DNA of 64,000 nucleotides from Elysia chlorotica (taxonomy: Eukaryota > Mollusca > Gastropoda > Plakobranchidae), in the NCBI GenBank assembly GCA_003991915.1, contig RQTK01000005.1:512238-576237 (forward strand), read 5' to 3'. The notes beneath the pieces were generated by a model, which saw only the letters and a list, made by a program, of their open reading frames with translations, was not told the origin of the DNA and searched no databases. Below, piece after piece: positions 1 through 22,900 of the stretch; within the stretch, counting starts at the first letter, position 1; every line of letters starts with the position of its first letter. Position numbers and translations under genes: made by a program.

Positions 1-2001
<2,001 letters not shown>

Positions 2002-2385
2002 GGGTAGGGAGGGGGAATTTACATGTTTCTGTGCGTTTATTTATTTATCCTATTGTTTCTGTAAGTCCATTGTTTCTCTGATAATCACAAATCATGTTTA
2101 TTTCGAGTTTCAGTTTTTAAAATGTATTTGAAGTTGTTCTTTAAAAATGTTACTTTTTCTTTCTACAAATTATGGTTAAGAGCAGGATCATTGTTGTTGG
2201 TTTTTATTTTCTCGCTTATATTCGTTGCATTGCGCTGTTTGATTTTTCCCTAAATCTGTTTCGATTCATTCTGTCTAAAGATTCCTTCTAATGTACGATT
2301 TTGTTCAGAAATATTTACAATGTGTACAAATAATAAGCAATACAGTAACTAAATGGTAATCTTTAGTATCCAAAAGGAAAATGGT

Positions 2386-2490
2386 GTGACTCTATTGGTA
2401 GAGCGGGCGTTTTTAAATCAATTGGTTCACGAATTATAGGCATTCTTACATTCCCCATGCTGAGTCGGTGTCACAATAGTCAGAGGGCTG
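2386..2490 (+). mobile_element. Degenerate tRNA-derived SINE, head and centre
   Basis: A tRNA-like A-box region (TATTGGTAGAGCGGGC) is followed about 30 bases later by a B-box-like GGTTCACGAAT. Then comes the central motif CTGAGTCGGTGTCA, which is shared with the copies at 25782-26040 and 28126-28330. No 3' end is visible. Confidence 0.5.
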
Positions 2491-2533
2491 AAGTGTTGAT
2501 GCACCTTCTATGGGTTATCATATCATGATCATC

Positions 2534-2617
<84 letters not shown>

Positions 2618-2722
2618 TGTAGTAGTAGTAGTAGTAGCCATTATTATTATCATCAACATCATCAGCATCATCATCACCACCACCGCCACCATCTCCACGA
2701 CCACCATCTTCATCATTCATCA
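2534..2722. repeat. (AGT)n then CAT/CAC-rich triplet tract
   Basis: About 100 bp of nearly perfect AGT repeat passes into CAT/CCA-type triplets. It ends only about 30 bp upstream of the splice acceptor of the first exon of gene 1 seen in this window. Poly-Ser, poly-Tyr and poly-Thr open frames here are artefacts. Confidence 0.93.
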
Positions 2723-2755
2723 AATTAACCAATATCTCTCTGCGTCTTTTCTCAG

Positions 2756-10683
<7,928 letters not shown>

Positions 10684-10709
10684 CTGCCACGGAGAGTAAA
10701 CTAGTGAGA

Positions 10710-10758
<49 letters not shown>

Positions 10759-12095
10759 ATTACATTATTTGGTCGAACAGTCAGACAGAGGGAGAGAGAA
10801 CTAGATTTGAACAAACAAACAAGCTGTTCCATTTTCTGTAACTTTACCTCAGTACAACATAAACAACGGACACCTTTTTTACCACAACGTACCAAAAACT
10901 TGAAAAATTTTAAATTTGGAAGGATTCCAAACGTGTGGTGTTGTGAAGCATAGCTCTCGGGCTCCTGGCAATGCAGGGAATTTAACAAACTGCTTTTCCC
11001 CCCATGTTATTCATACTTTTACAAAGATACGCCTTTTTAAAAGGAGGAAAATATGATGACATACTGATCAAAATGCTATAACGTAATGATTGTGAACTAC
11101 ATCTTACCGTGGTTAAAAGTGCTGTTATTTCACATGTAGATATTGGTGATAAGTCATTTAGCCAAATCTCGATATAAAAGAAAACAATTGAAACATTTTT
11201 GTCTTTTATTATGACGGCGGCACTGGTTGAATTACAACGAAGGACAAACCTTAATTCTTGAAGTGCTATTCGCCTTTTTTAATCTGAACCTTGTAATATG
11301 TATCATTTATCACATTACGCGGAGCGCCTTTATCGTGTGTCGATGTATTGTCTCCTGGGTTAAAGGAATTCTGCATGTAGTTTTCTTTTGTGTAACTCTT
11401 TTGAAATCGGTTATACTAAGGAGAGAGACATGGATGAGATAAAGCCATTAAGGGCGGACAAAGAGAGAAAGGGAGAGAGAGAGAGGTGGACCCAATTTGA
11501 AGAAAAAATGCGTGCGTGATGGAAGGTGCTTAAACAGCTATACAAATATAGTCGACCCTGTTGTGAGATCCATAATGCATTGCAAAGGGTAATTAAGATC
11601 CTCCTCATTTTGAACATGGAGACTGCAGGTGGTCACCACTAAAACTTTGTAAAACTAGTACAGCATGCAGGTCAAAATTGAGAAACTTTTTTTAGTCATT
11701 CGGACTTTAAATTTGTTTAGAAATTCAAAACTCAAATTTAATCGTAGCCTTCCACATAATTATTTTCTGGAATGTTATGCATCTCTAATGTTACTCAATA
11801 TTATATTATCATTATTAATCTATTTTGTATTATTAAATTAAGTTTGTTTTAATCACATCATTGCGCTTACACACTATTTATAATCTAATATCTTTAAATC
11901 TAACACTTTAGGTATTTTTGGTTATTGTACATCTCATTACATTTCCTACACAGGTCGTCATTGTGCAATAATTATATTCGTGGTATGTAATGTCGTTGTA
12001 AAATGATACAGTGCATTAGCTACGCTGGTATTGCTCTAGAATTAAGGGCTTCAAGCCATGAAACTGTTTGTTGTTGTTAATGTTTTTTTCTTTTA
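10684..12095. other. 3' flank of gene 1 and spacer
   Basis: Immediately after the stop there is a GA microsatellite (10711-10757), then AT-rich sequence. I found no convincing AATAAA close to the stop, so the 3' end of gene 1 is not placed. No other coding signal. Confidence 0.5.
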
Positions 12096-12173
12096 NNNNN
12101 NNNNNNNNNNNNNNNNNNNNNNNNNNNNNNNNNNNNNNNNNNNNNNNNNNNNNNNNNNNNNNNNNNNNNNNNN
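12096..12173. other. Assembly gap of 78 N
   Basis: A run of N flanked on the right by GA-rich repeat. The gap is probably caused by the microsatellite. Confidence 0.99.
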
Positions 12174-12179
12174 AAAATG

Positions 12180-12192
12180 GGAGGGAGAGAGA

Positions 12193-12244
<52 letters not shown>

Positions 12245-12392
12245 CTGAGTGAGTGAGTGAGAGCCAGACAGACAAACAGATACAGTCAGAGGCAGACATA
12301 GAGAGAGACAGAGACAAAGAAACAGCGGAAGAGGGGGGTGGGGGAGGAAGACAAGGAATAGTGGGGATATAAGAAAAAAAAACATGTGAGAT

Positions 12393-12433
<41 letters not shown>
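12180..12433. repeat. GA-rich microsatellite block
   Basis: Two GA arrays (about 12180-12245 and 12398-12432) are separated by GAGT, GACA and purine-rich sequence. The L/S-rich open frames are artefacts. Confidence 0.92.
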
Positions 12434-12435
<2 letters not shown>

Positions 12436-14519
12436 TGAGAGAAATGGAAGCGAGAGTGATGGAGGGGGAAAATCGAGAAAGAGAAAGAGAATGGAGATAA
12501 GGGGACACAAGAAATGAGATGCAGCTTGCAGTGATTCGAACACTGTTTCTAATTTCTTATTTGAAGGAATACATTTCCTACGAAAGCTTTAAACTCAACA
12601 TAGCACATTGTGCGCTCCATACTAAGGAGTTGCCACCTTGAGGCATAAAACCCCCATTTTGATTGCTATAAAAAAGTCCAACGACAGGGGAAGCTTTCAA
12701 ATAACTTTACATTGTTTATATAGTGGCGACAGATGAAAAGGAGATAAAAATACATGTCGCTTAAGTATTGAAACTTTCACAGATTTCCTGAAAGTCTTTC
12801 CTCCCCAACACTCCCCTCCCAAACCTTTCCTCCGCTGTGTAGCCCTATCTTCCAAACTATTTTTTTTTCCTAAAATGTCAATTTAGGCAAACCTTCAATG
12901 CATTTTGCAGCCTTATTGAATTGTCTTAAAAACATGGTTCACTAGTGGGTGTCATCAGGTACTTTTCATTAGTTATAGCAGTTGGAGTATTGACACAGAC
13001 ATAGGACCTTGTTTGTCAGTGTCCTCCGCAGCATCCACATTATGCTGTAGCAAGGTCATCCATTACATTGCAATGCATTGCTACACCAGTCTCGATTTCA
13101 TCAACCCATAGCAGCCACATTCTTTAGATTATTTGTATTACCACAGAGGCTAGAACGATGATAGTCAACGTCATATTATTGCAACTAAATGAAAGCTCAA
13201 TGCATTGAGCAGAACAGGCAAAGTAGGCAAAACAAGAGGTCCTGAGCTGAAACCTTGACTGGTGCCGTCTCGTGTCCGAACAGCATTCTTCGGGAAACCT
13301 ACGGGAGATTGTTGTAAAGAACAGAGTGGGGAGGGTGGATGTCAAACTTTTTTTTTGTAATTCTCACAGTTATTAGGTACAATAATGGTTGCTTTAAGTT
13401 GCAGTCTATAGCATATCTAAGTCGGCGTTGGTTCTGTTAATGTTTCGGCTGTTTTTAAGAAGACATGGATCAAGAAGAAAAAATTAATAATAATTATTGT
13501 TAATGTGTACAGATTCAACTCCAATTTTCAAAGTAAAGAATCTTATTACGACATGGTTCGTGACATCAATTAAAATGTTTTATTTCTTATTATAAGAAAT
13601 AAAAAGGGTGATAGGTTATTCTAACCATTTCGTATACGCATGTAATAATAATGTAACTATAAAAAAAAATATATATAAAAAGTTCATGTTTTTCCTGATA
13701 TTATAACTCACTTATAGTTATAAGGTTGGAAAAAGTCAACTCAAGTAATTTTAATTTTTATAATCACTATATACCAGAAGGAGGGGGCGGCTACAAAGGA
13801 AGAGACATTTTTAAAGGGTGGGGGTGGGGGAAGCGGGAATAGGGTGGACAAATCTCAAATCTCAAGTCAATAGCCTCTTTTATTCTAATGCTTTCAAAGA
13901 ATCAAAGCATCTAAATGTCCTGTCACATCGGGAAAAAAGCACTTAACCAGATAAAAGGAGGAAATAGAGGGATGCATGACACAGAGTCAAGCGAACTTGT
14001 TGGTTTGGGGTAAATACTGTACAAGCTGCGTCTTCTCACACGCACGCCAAAGGGATTGAGAGGTCTAACATAAATATTATTTGAGGGTAGTGCGTATTTT
14101 GTCAGCCACAGGGTTCAGGATTTGATAGAACTGCAACCAAACCTTACTCAAAAATATACATCTGGGCATTTCCTTTAACTTCTTTGTCTCTATGTGTGCC
14201 TTAATGGTTGGTTGGGTTGGCAGCTCTGGTGTGAACGCGGTAAATTGGTGTGTTCTTCAGCTATCTCGTTCTGTTCATATGACAAATCTCCTCTTGTAAT
14301 CGTATCTTGTAATCTCATAATTTTAATTGCTTTTAATTTTTGCGTAGATGGGATGTCTTTTGTTACAGCGAACATTTTTTATTGTGTGTCTATTTAAAAG
14401 GAACTTTGCTTGCGCGATTCGTGTTGGTTCAATAAAAAAAAGTTCAAACATGTCCACATTAATCCATTATGAATAACTATTTCTGTCCCGAAAAGTACTA
14501 TTATTCATCATCCATCATT

Positions 14520-14553
<34 letters not shown>

Positions 14554-15682
14554 CCAACATTATCATCATCGTCACAATCATCATCCATAACTTAACTATG
14601 AAGACCAATCGTAGCACATTTACAGGACAAAGTTGAATGACTGCACATCCTAATTAAATTCTACATTTTTGCTACCACCTACCACATCAACCAATCTTAA
14701 ATTATCACCATCATTGTTTTCATCATAAGCTCCGCCATTTTGTCATCACAATGATTATCTTAATTATCTATATGGCAATATATTGTGTTTGTAGTTTGAG
14801 CAAGTAAAAATGCGCATTTTTTAAATCAGAAAATACATTACATACTCTTTGATAATGGTAAAAATACATTGTGAGATGATGTGTTTGCTAGCACTGATAA
14901 TATAATCATAAAACTGAATTGCATTGTTATGAATTGAGGTATCAAATTAAACTGACTTGTTAAGTAATATAGTAATAACTTATTTAAAACGTATCGCTTA
15001 TACTCCAATAACCGTAAAGGTATCCTTACCCATAAATGCATAACTTAATCCTAATATGTATATTTAACTGTTCTAAAAAAACACCAACATGCTCTCTTGA
15101 TTGCTTCATAATAAAGGTATATGGCTTTATCGATTTAATGACATGTACAGTTATGCTGATATTCTTTTTATAACTCATTACGTTTTTTTTATGTTACAGG
15201 AAATCTTTTTTCCCATTGGGTCTTTTTTAATGTAAATATCACATTTTTAATTTGAATTTCTGGAATGGTGTTTTTTTATCCACATGTTATTTATTGACAT
15301 TATTTTAGCATTATTCATAACTTTTTTTTTATTCCGTACGAAACATTTTGAACGTTGTTTTTCTTTGCGTATATGTGTCAGGTAAGACAGTATCAAGGTG
15401 CCTTTATAGCCATCTGCTATTTCCACGCGGAGCACAAGTACATGTATAGGGTGTCTACGATTGAAATTGTTTGCTTTGTATTATGTACATCAAAGGTTGT
15501 TATTATTATTGTTGTTGTCAATCAAAATATGACCTTAATACTATCGTATTAGTCTCTAGAACCGCTTTTCACATTATTTGTGAAGTATGCTTTGCTTGTT
15601 TTTTTGTTTGTCTTGGGATTTTGTTGTTGTTTTTTTGTTTTTGTTTTTGTTGTTTGTTGTTTTTGTTGTTTTTTCTTGCTTT
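12434..15682. other. AT-rich spacer between genes 1 and 2, no gene seen
   Basis: Only short frames without splice context. It contains an ATC/CAT triplet cluster at 14516-14584 and no recognisable transposon protein. Confidence 0.6.
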
Positions 15683-15790
15683 GGAGCTAGATAGTTCAGT
15701 CAGTAAGCGCCTGAACTGGCGAATAGGAGGTCAAAGATACAAATTTGAGACGGTGAGCTTCTCTCCATATAACATTCTCCGAGAGACAGA
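15683..15790 (+). mobile_element. tRNA-like SINE head
   Basis: TAGTTCAGTCAGTAAGCGC (A box) is followed by the B-box-like ACAAATTTGAGAC at tRNA spacing. The 3' core is not evident. Confidence 0.45.
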
Positions 15791-16609
15791 AGGTATCATT
15801 TTCTTCCTTAATCCTTAACGACCTTATGAGTAAACCCGTTTCGTTTATAAAGGCAGCTAGGTGGAGTGGAGTTACTGCCAGTGGATTTACTACCATTGGT
15901 AAGTGGAGTTACTGCCATTGTTAAGTGGAGCTATTGCCATTGCTCAGTAGAGTCATGGCATCTTTATCGGTTTGGAATGCATTTTTCTTTATAGCATTAG
16001 TCAAAAGTCATAGTAATTATGGAACCACTATTCATCTTCATACAGCGCCACATTTTAAGAAATCTGAATAAGATAATTTTATGAGAATGTTGACACAGCA
16101 AGACGAAGTAAAATAATGTTGAATTAACAAATCTGCTGTAGCAAGAACGCAAGAAGAATAAAACTGTATAACTTAAATGTCTATAATTAAGATCTTTATA
16201 ATATTGTGTTTTTGTTTATCTGCTGTTCACTATTGGACTATTTCAATAAACATCAGTTATACATTATTGCTGCTTTCTTAAACTTTTGCTGTATGGGTAT
16301 GCATTCACTTTTAGTGATATTAGGCCTATTTGTTTTTGTTGTTGTAGTCGTTGATGTTGTTGCTCTCTCTTTTGAAAAAAAAACACAGATGTACCTAATA
16401 AAATAATCAATATTCCGCCATAATTTAAACCTATTGTTTGCGGCTCAAAAAGAGCTGCGTACAGCTGTCTATAGCTCCAAAGTTTCGTCAACGAGATTAA
16501 GCAATGCAATACGCATGCACGTCTATGGCAGATGATACCGTAGATGATACTTTGCAAATCTCGAAAGAAATAAAAGAAAAGCAAAATGGAGATTACGACA
16601 ATGGAAAGA

Positions 16610-16730
16610 GGTTTTGAGGAACAAAGAGAGGAAGAGAGAGAGATGGAAACAGAGTAAGGGAGAAATAAAGAAAAACAAACAGACACAGACGGACATAAAG
16701 ACAAAAACGAACAGAATAAGAAGTGGAGAA

Positions 16731-16775
<45 letters not shown>
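16610..16775. repeat. Purine-rich region ending in (GA)n
   Basis: Imperfect GA/GACA-rich sequence is followed by a pure GA run at 16735-16772. Confidence 0.9.
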
Positions 16776-16776
<1 letters not shown>

Positions 16777-16846
16777 CCCGTTGCCGAGAATGAAGTCCAC
16801 ATTTAATGTTTACTTACCCGCAGCAAGGGCAAACTCATCGAGTTCA

Positions 16847-17107
16847 CACACGCCAGGACTGGTAGGCCCGGCTCTGTAGCTGACACTCCTGACTGTCGTC
16901 CTTGACCTTGCGATTCACACGAGGAAAGCGGGTGACATAATCACACCCCTTAGGCATGGGGTTTTCTGATCGCTCATTGGCTCCTTCAGTCTTGGACAGA
17001 CTACATGTATGATGAGGAGCCAGGGCAGAATCCCTCGCCTTTTGCTCTCGTTCTGCAACATTGGGTCCAGCTTTCGCAACGCCTGTATTACGGACCCCAG
17101 GTCTCCA
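16847..17107 (-). other. Unassigned GC-rich open segment, minus strand
   Basis: An isolated GC-rich island (about 16810-17165) sits inside AT-rich spacer. The minus strand has an 87-codon stretch free of stops, including NPMPKGCDYVTRFPRVNRK and QLQSRAYQSWRV. The composition is exon-like, but I see no start, no strong acceptor and no known domain. It could be a lone exon, a decayed gene or a retrocopy fragment; another frame on the same strand is also open for a similar length, which weakens the case. Confidence 0.25.
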
Positions 17108-17773
17108 TCACGATGTTTAAGTGTACACGAGGCGAGGTGGACTAGGCCTATCCCCGCTTTGGAATCTCCTTTAGAAACTTAGGGGATGTATAACAATTTT
17201 AAAAAATATGTCTAGTTTAGGGCCATATTTGCTCAAGAGGTATTTCCATGCTGATCTTACAGCAGACAATAATAATTGTTCCATGAATGTTTAGCTAACT
17301 TGCCCAAATAATTATGTAGCCGTAACTTCACCCCCTTAGCTAAATTATTGTCATTATTTGAAAAATTATCTTCGTATGTCTTTTTTGTTGCTTAGAATAA
17401 TTCTAAAACGCAACAAGACTCCTTTCATCAATCGCTACACAGATGTTAAACAAAGAGAGGTCCTTGCCTAGAGAACATGGCAATGACTGTTTTACGTTAA
17501 ATGTAGAACGAAGAGGAAAATAGGGTAAAAGGGGTGAGATTTGAGAGGATGAAAGTATGTACATTAAACACACAGGAGCATCCTTGATCAAATACACACT
17601 CTTTGGTTGCTCTACTCGTTTACTTTCCTTCAACTTTAAATTTATCCAGCAGGGTACGTATTCCTAAAAACCTTTATTCTGTTATATGCCATTTTAGCCA
17701 AAACGTCAATATGCATTCTTGTTTATTCATCTACACATATATCGTTCTATTTACCTCCTAACCTACATACTGC

Positions 17774-17776
<3 letters not shown>

Positions 17777-17851
<75 letters not shown>

Positions 17852-17885
17852 CTCTATCTCTCTATCTATCTATCTATCTATCTAT
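17777..17885. repeat. (TATC)n microsatellite
   Basis: About 105 bp of tetranucleotide repeat with a few TCTC interruptions. Confidence 0.95.
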
Positions 17886-18002
17886 ATCTTTTTTTCTATC
17901 GTTGAAATAACGGACCAAAAAAAAAGTTAACGAGGATAATTTAACAGAAAATGTGATCTAAACGCATAACAAAATTATGTTGAGTTGTTTTTTTTCTACT
18001 AG

Positions 18003-18056
18003 AAGGAAAGAGAGAGAGGGAGAGAGAGACAGACAGAGACAGAGAGACAGACAGCC

Positions 18057-18095
<39 letters not shown>

Positions 18096-18264
18096 GACAG
18101 AGGCAGGGACAAAGACAGAGACAGACAGACAGAGAGAAAGACAGGGAGACAGATACAGAGACAGAGTGGTTAAGAGAAAGACAGACAGACAGACAGGGAA
18201 GGACAGATAGAGCCAGAGACAGCGAGAAACAGAGAGAGAGAGAGATACAGAGACAGACAGATGG
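18003..18264. repeat. GACA/GA compound microsatellite
   Basis: Imperfect GAGA and GACA tracts. It resembles 1732-2001 and 31190-31235 in composition. Confidence 0.93.
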
Positions 18265-18568
18265 TAACCGAGAAAAAGAGACCGGGAAGGTGGTACAACA
18301 AATAAGCCCAGTTCGCCCTTTGAAGGTTTGTTTTGGAGTGAACAGAATTCTGCAGTTTTTGAGGACACCGAAAATCTTTGGAGATTATTAAAGGCATATT
18401 GGAGAGCTGACAGTTTTGGCAATTTCATGGAGTTTACTCACAGCTTTTTATGAACAATTGTTACATCTAGCACATATATTGCTTTTTCAACCGAAAGTGG
18501 ATTTTACACCCTATGTGATTTATAATTTATAACCAATTATCTTAGTGCCGCAATTGACCACTTCCTCT

Positions 18569-18735
<167 letters not shown>

Positions 18736-19019
18736 TGCTCTATTCTCTCGAGCCTCTGTCAGACCTTTTTTTTTTAATGTTGCACCGACCTTAAATTTGA
18801 TTATTATCAACGAGACAAAATTATTTTGCCAACTCTCAAAGTGTTGTGGAGGTTTATAGAGAGCTCAAACTCTTGAAAGTCGTGTGCTGAAATATCAATT
18901 TCTATCATTATAAAAGCATATCAGCAATATGTTTTTGACAGCAATAATGAAACTTCTTCCCTCTTATCCAAAATCTATGCTCTAAAATGACGCCTATTTC
19001 AGTGGGAGTTACATGTTAC

Positions 19020-19372
19020 AGAGTTGTCTCCCCATCTCTGTGGTGGAGACTTTTTGACTACTCTTCATTCAAAAAGTCTTAATTTCATATTCCAAAATGC
19101 AATTGAGCTTGACCTGAAATAGAAGACTTCGCTTGCCGTCTCTTTTGTTTAAACAAAGGCCGCATTTGGATCAGTGTGACGCCTCTCTCTCCGGCCCGAA
19201 ACAGATCCGGGAGTATTTTGGTTACCCTGGCGCTGTCTGTGCTACTGACTCAGTTGCTACAATCCTGTTGCTCCTGTGTGTCCACATCCGATCCGGGGAA
19301 CTAACAGCAGATTTTAGTTCTTTACTTCTGCGAAAAGGATTTAGTGACTTGGTAAAATGTAATTTGGTTTAG
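19020..19372 (+). promoter_or_regulatory. GC-richer segment upstream of gene 2, candidate 5' UTR exon/promoter
   Basis: This stretch is richer in GC and CpG than its surroundings (CCGGCCCG, GATCCGGG) and lies about 0.5-0.8 kb before the first coding exon. That exon starts one base after a good acceptor (TTTTTCTTCTAG at 19843-19854), so a non-coding upstream exon is expected. This is a position-based guess only. Confidence 0.25.
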
Positions 19373-19855
19373 TGCTTAGTGGTGAATTTCTAAAAGGAAA
19401 ATTTTCAAGACGGTATTCTGGTTAAGAAGTGTTCATCGTAAGTTTTTTTCTTTATTAAAAGTGTACGCGGATTTGAAATGATGGAGTAGGAGGGTAATTT
19501 CTATTCACTGGTATACCAGATAATTATGTGGAAATTTTCTGAGACCCCATTCGTAGTAAAAAAAAATTAAAAAAAAACTAGAACAAGTGTCATCACAGGA
19601 GAAAAATACGTTGCATTAGGTACCAATTCATGTCGATTGGATATATGTATATAACTAAATTACTAACCTTTTGGGTTTCGTTGGTGTTTTTTCTTAAACA
19701 AGAACGCGTTTTTCAATCCCTATATTTCTTCTTTGTAAAAATTACCTGTGTAACTAATAACTGGAAACTTCAAAAAGCCACGATGACGCCTATGTTGAGA
19801 ATCGACACTATATTCTAACTGGCAGAGAAGAGAGGAGGATTATTTTTCTTCTAGA

Positions 19856-19946
19856 ATGTTCAGTGGAGATATCCCGCGGCACGTACTCCTGCTACTGGGA
19901 TTTGCACAGTTCTGGCGTGTGAGTCATCCAGAGAAGCTCAAGAATG
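19856..19946 (+). CDS. Gene 2 exon 1: signal peptide
   Basis: The ATG at 19856 is one base downstream of the acceptor-like TTCTTCTAG. It encodes MFSGDIPRHVLLLLGFAQFW and ends G|GTAAGA in phase 1. The start was chosen because the hydrophobic core directly follows and the phase fits exon 2. Confidence 0.8.
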
Positions 19947-22900
19947 GTAAGAAAGTATCTAACCTAATTAATTTCAAATCACATTGGATGTAAATTCTAC
20001 TTTGGCTGACGGTGAATGATTATCATGATTGGATGCATCATTTACTAGATGTATCAATTTCTCATTAAAAAGCTGTTACTCCTTGATGTACATTATTGTT
20101 AATTAGTTGTTTGTGCCAACGTCAGCAAGAAGTATATATCAGAGACGGGTCCCAAGATTAACATCTGACAAAATTACGTGTTGCGGCACAAAGACAGTGC
20201 GGGCATACCAGGACTTCTTTCGCAGATGATACAACAAACCATTAGGCGTCAACATCCAACAATTAAATATGCTATGTTGTAGGATGGAGCTAGGGAACTC
20301 CTGAATAAAAAGCCACCCCCCCCCCTTATTATTTCAGCCGCTATAATTTTTTATAACATAAGATTAGTTGGTTCATGGGGGTATGGGGGTATGTAGCTTT
20401 TTGTTCTATGCCTAGATTTAATGTTGTGTGAATGAAAGACGAGTCAAACAACTTGAAAACCAAGGGACACACACAATATCACTCGACTAGAATTTGAACA
20501 TGCAATAGGATGACCTCACTGGCTAGCCACGTTATACTGAAACCGAGCCAAATCAGCAGGAAACGAGGCGGCTTCATCAAGGTTCGAAACCTGGACATGA
20601 TTAGAAGCCACTAGCCCCCCCCCCCCCCCCACATACACATATAGCTTTCTGGTTTTCATGAACTGGGCCCTCTGTTTCAACCCAGCATTGGTTGGGTAGC
20701 TTAGACTCTGATGCCATGGCAAAAGTAAAAAGCGTCGAGGAAAGTAATGGCTATCTACCGTAAAAAATGGAATCTGTCCATGATAAAGCATAGTTGCAGC
20801 CTTTGGGCCCACAAAACAAACAGCAGTTGTCAAACTTTCTTTCTCTTTATTATATGCGAGGACGCGGGGATGGCATTTCACAACATAACTCAACCATCAC
20901 TAGAAAGCCATCCAGAGAAATTATTATTGATAAAAAATAGGTCCTTTTCGAAATTAAACCTTACGGCCTCTCATTTCCTAAGACGACCATGGGTTGTAAG
21001 TACAGAGTTGAGGTAGCTTGAATCATTCCATACAGTTTTACTAACGACCCCTTATGACTTTGGCTCTCTGGATCTTTATTTTGATAGCCTAACCTGGAAA
21101 CTATTCATTCTCCTGAAAAAATAGACATATTCTACCAATCCCAAGTAACTCATAAGCATAAATTACTTGGAAATGACTGGATTTTAGGCTTTTCCAGAGA
21201 ATGACTAATTTGGGATTTGACTATAATTTTTAAGGCATTTCATTACCATGGGATGATTAGTTTGCGAATTTGAATGGGGGTTTTTTAAGGCAAATTCGGA
21301 AAATGCTTAGTTAGAGGGTCTGAATTTAACATAGACAATTGGAATTACATTAACGTTATCTTCTACAAAACCTCCCAGATTCTGCGTGTTACGGCACGTT
21401 CAATGGCTACCTGAACCTGGTGTGTGAGCCCGGGCAGCACGTCAAGGTGAGCAGCACCATGTACGGCGTGAAGCCCCGGAGCCTGGAGTGCAGGAGGTTC
21501 GCAACCATGGATCACCAACAGCCGGAGTGCTGCCGACCCGACCCTGGGGTGAGTAACACGGGGAGGGGTTAAAGAGAGAGAGAGGGGCTGAAGAGAGAGA
21601 GAGGGAGAGAGAGAGAGAGAGAGGGGGAGAGAGAGAGAGAGAAGAAGAAGAAGAAGAAGAAGAAGGAGGGAAAAAAAAAGAAATTCGAACACAGACAGAC
21701 AAAGGCAGATAAAGAAAAGGAGAGAGTTAGAGATAGAAATAGAGATTCGGAATATATGGCTTCTTAACGCCCAACAGAAGATTGGACAGACAGGCCGAGA
21801 ATTTCTTTTTCTAATTTGTGGCACTATAAGCCTTTCTTCCCTCCTTTAACCAACAATTTGCTTCTCTCTGTCAGCTTTTCCCAAGCTCATGAATTCCAAG
21901 GGCTCGTTTTTTCAAGGCGTAAAATTAATCTGTTTTAGCCTCAGTTTCGTACTCGGAGAAACGGTTTTTATCTGTTTCGCCAACGATGGCTAATTTATGA
22001 TCGCCATTTTTTTCATTTTTCAACAATTAAACGAAGTAAAGTCGATACCCTGAGTAAGGGTTTGTTACCTATTCTGAAGAAACATCATTTTGAGTTTAGT
22101 ATACTTCAAATACATCAGTTTTCCTGTCAACTTTGTCCATTCCACCATCCCCAAGAAGTCCATGGGTTCCCAACTAGTATTAAAAAAAAAGAATTAAAAA
22201 AAGGACATGTTTATTCAACGGAGGTAAAAGTATTTTCTAGTCATGCTTCCTACGTTTAATAAGGTGGATTCCCTTAATTGACATTTTTTCCACTTTATAA
22301 TAATTTTTCTTTACGCAAGCTTTTGAATAATGGAAGTCGATCCATTACACACACCTTAAGGATGAGGGGGGAGTCTGCGTGCAATTTGTGCTAGACCCAG
22401 CTTGCTATAGATGTCGAAATCGACAGTGTGTCCGTTTGATAAGGGAATGATTTTGTTTCTAATGGCTTATTACATAATTTTTTTTCTAATGGAAAGTGTC
22501 AATTAAATGCCATAACCAGCTGACATCGTATTTGTTTCACGCTTTTTCTCATGTTCGTGTCTTTTACGTATTTTGGGTCCTTCACGAGTTTATGGACGTG
22601 GAGTTCGGTGCGCTGACACTCTAATCCAAGCCTTTCAAGAAAATTTACTTTTAGACAGAATTGTATGACTCATCTGTATATATAATTGTTTTCGTCTCAA
22701 ATCAAACTTAAAAATGCGATCAAATCCAAACTGCTCCACCCTAAAATTCCAATTTTTACAGTAAAATGACAAATGCGCCAGGGATTTATGTATGAATTGT
22801 AACGTAAATGGAAATTTGTAGCGAATTTGAACGTTTTAAATTCTGAATTTTCTGTGTTTTTTATATTTATTTATTTTTATTTTGCTACTTTTCCAACATA

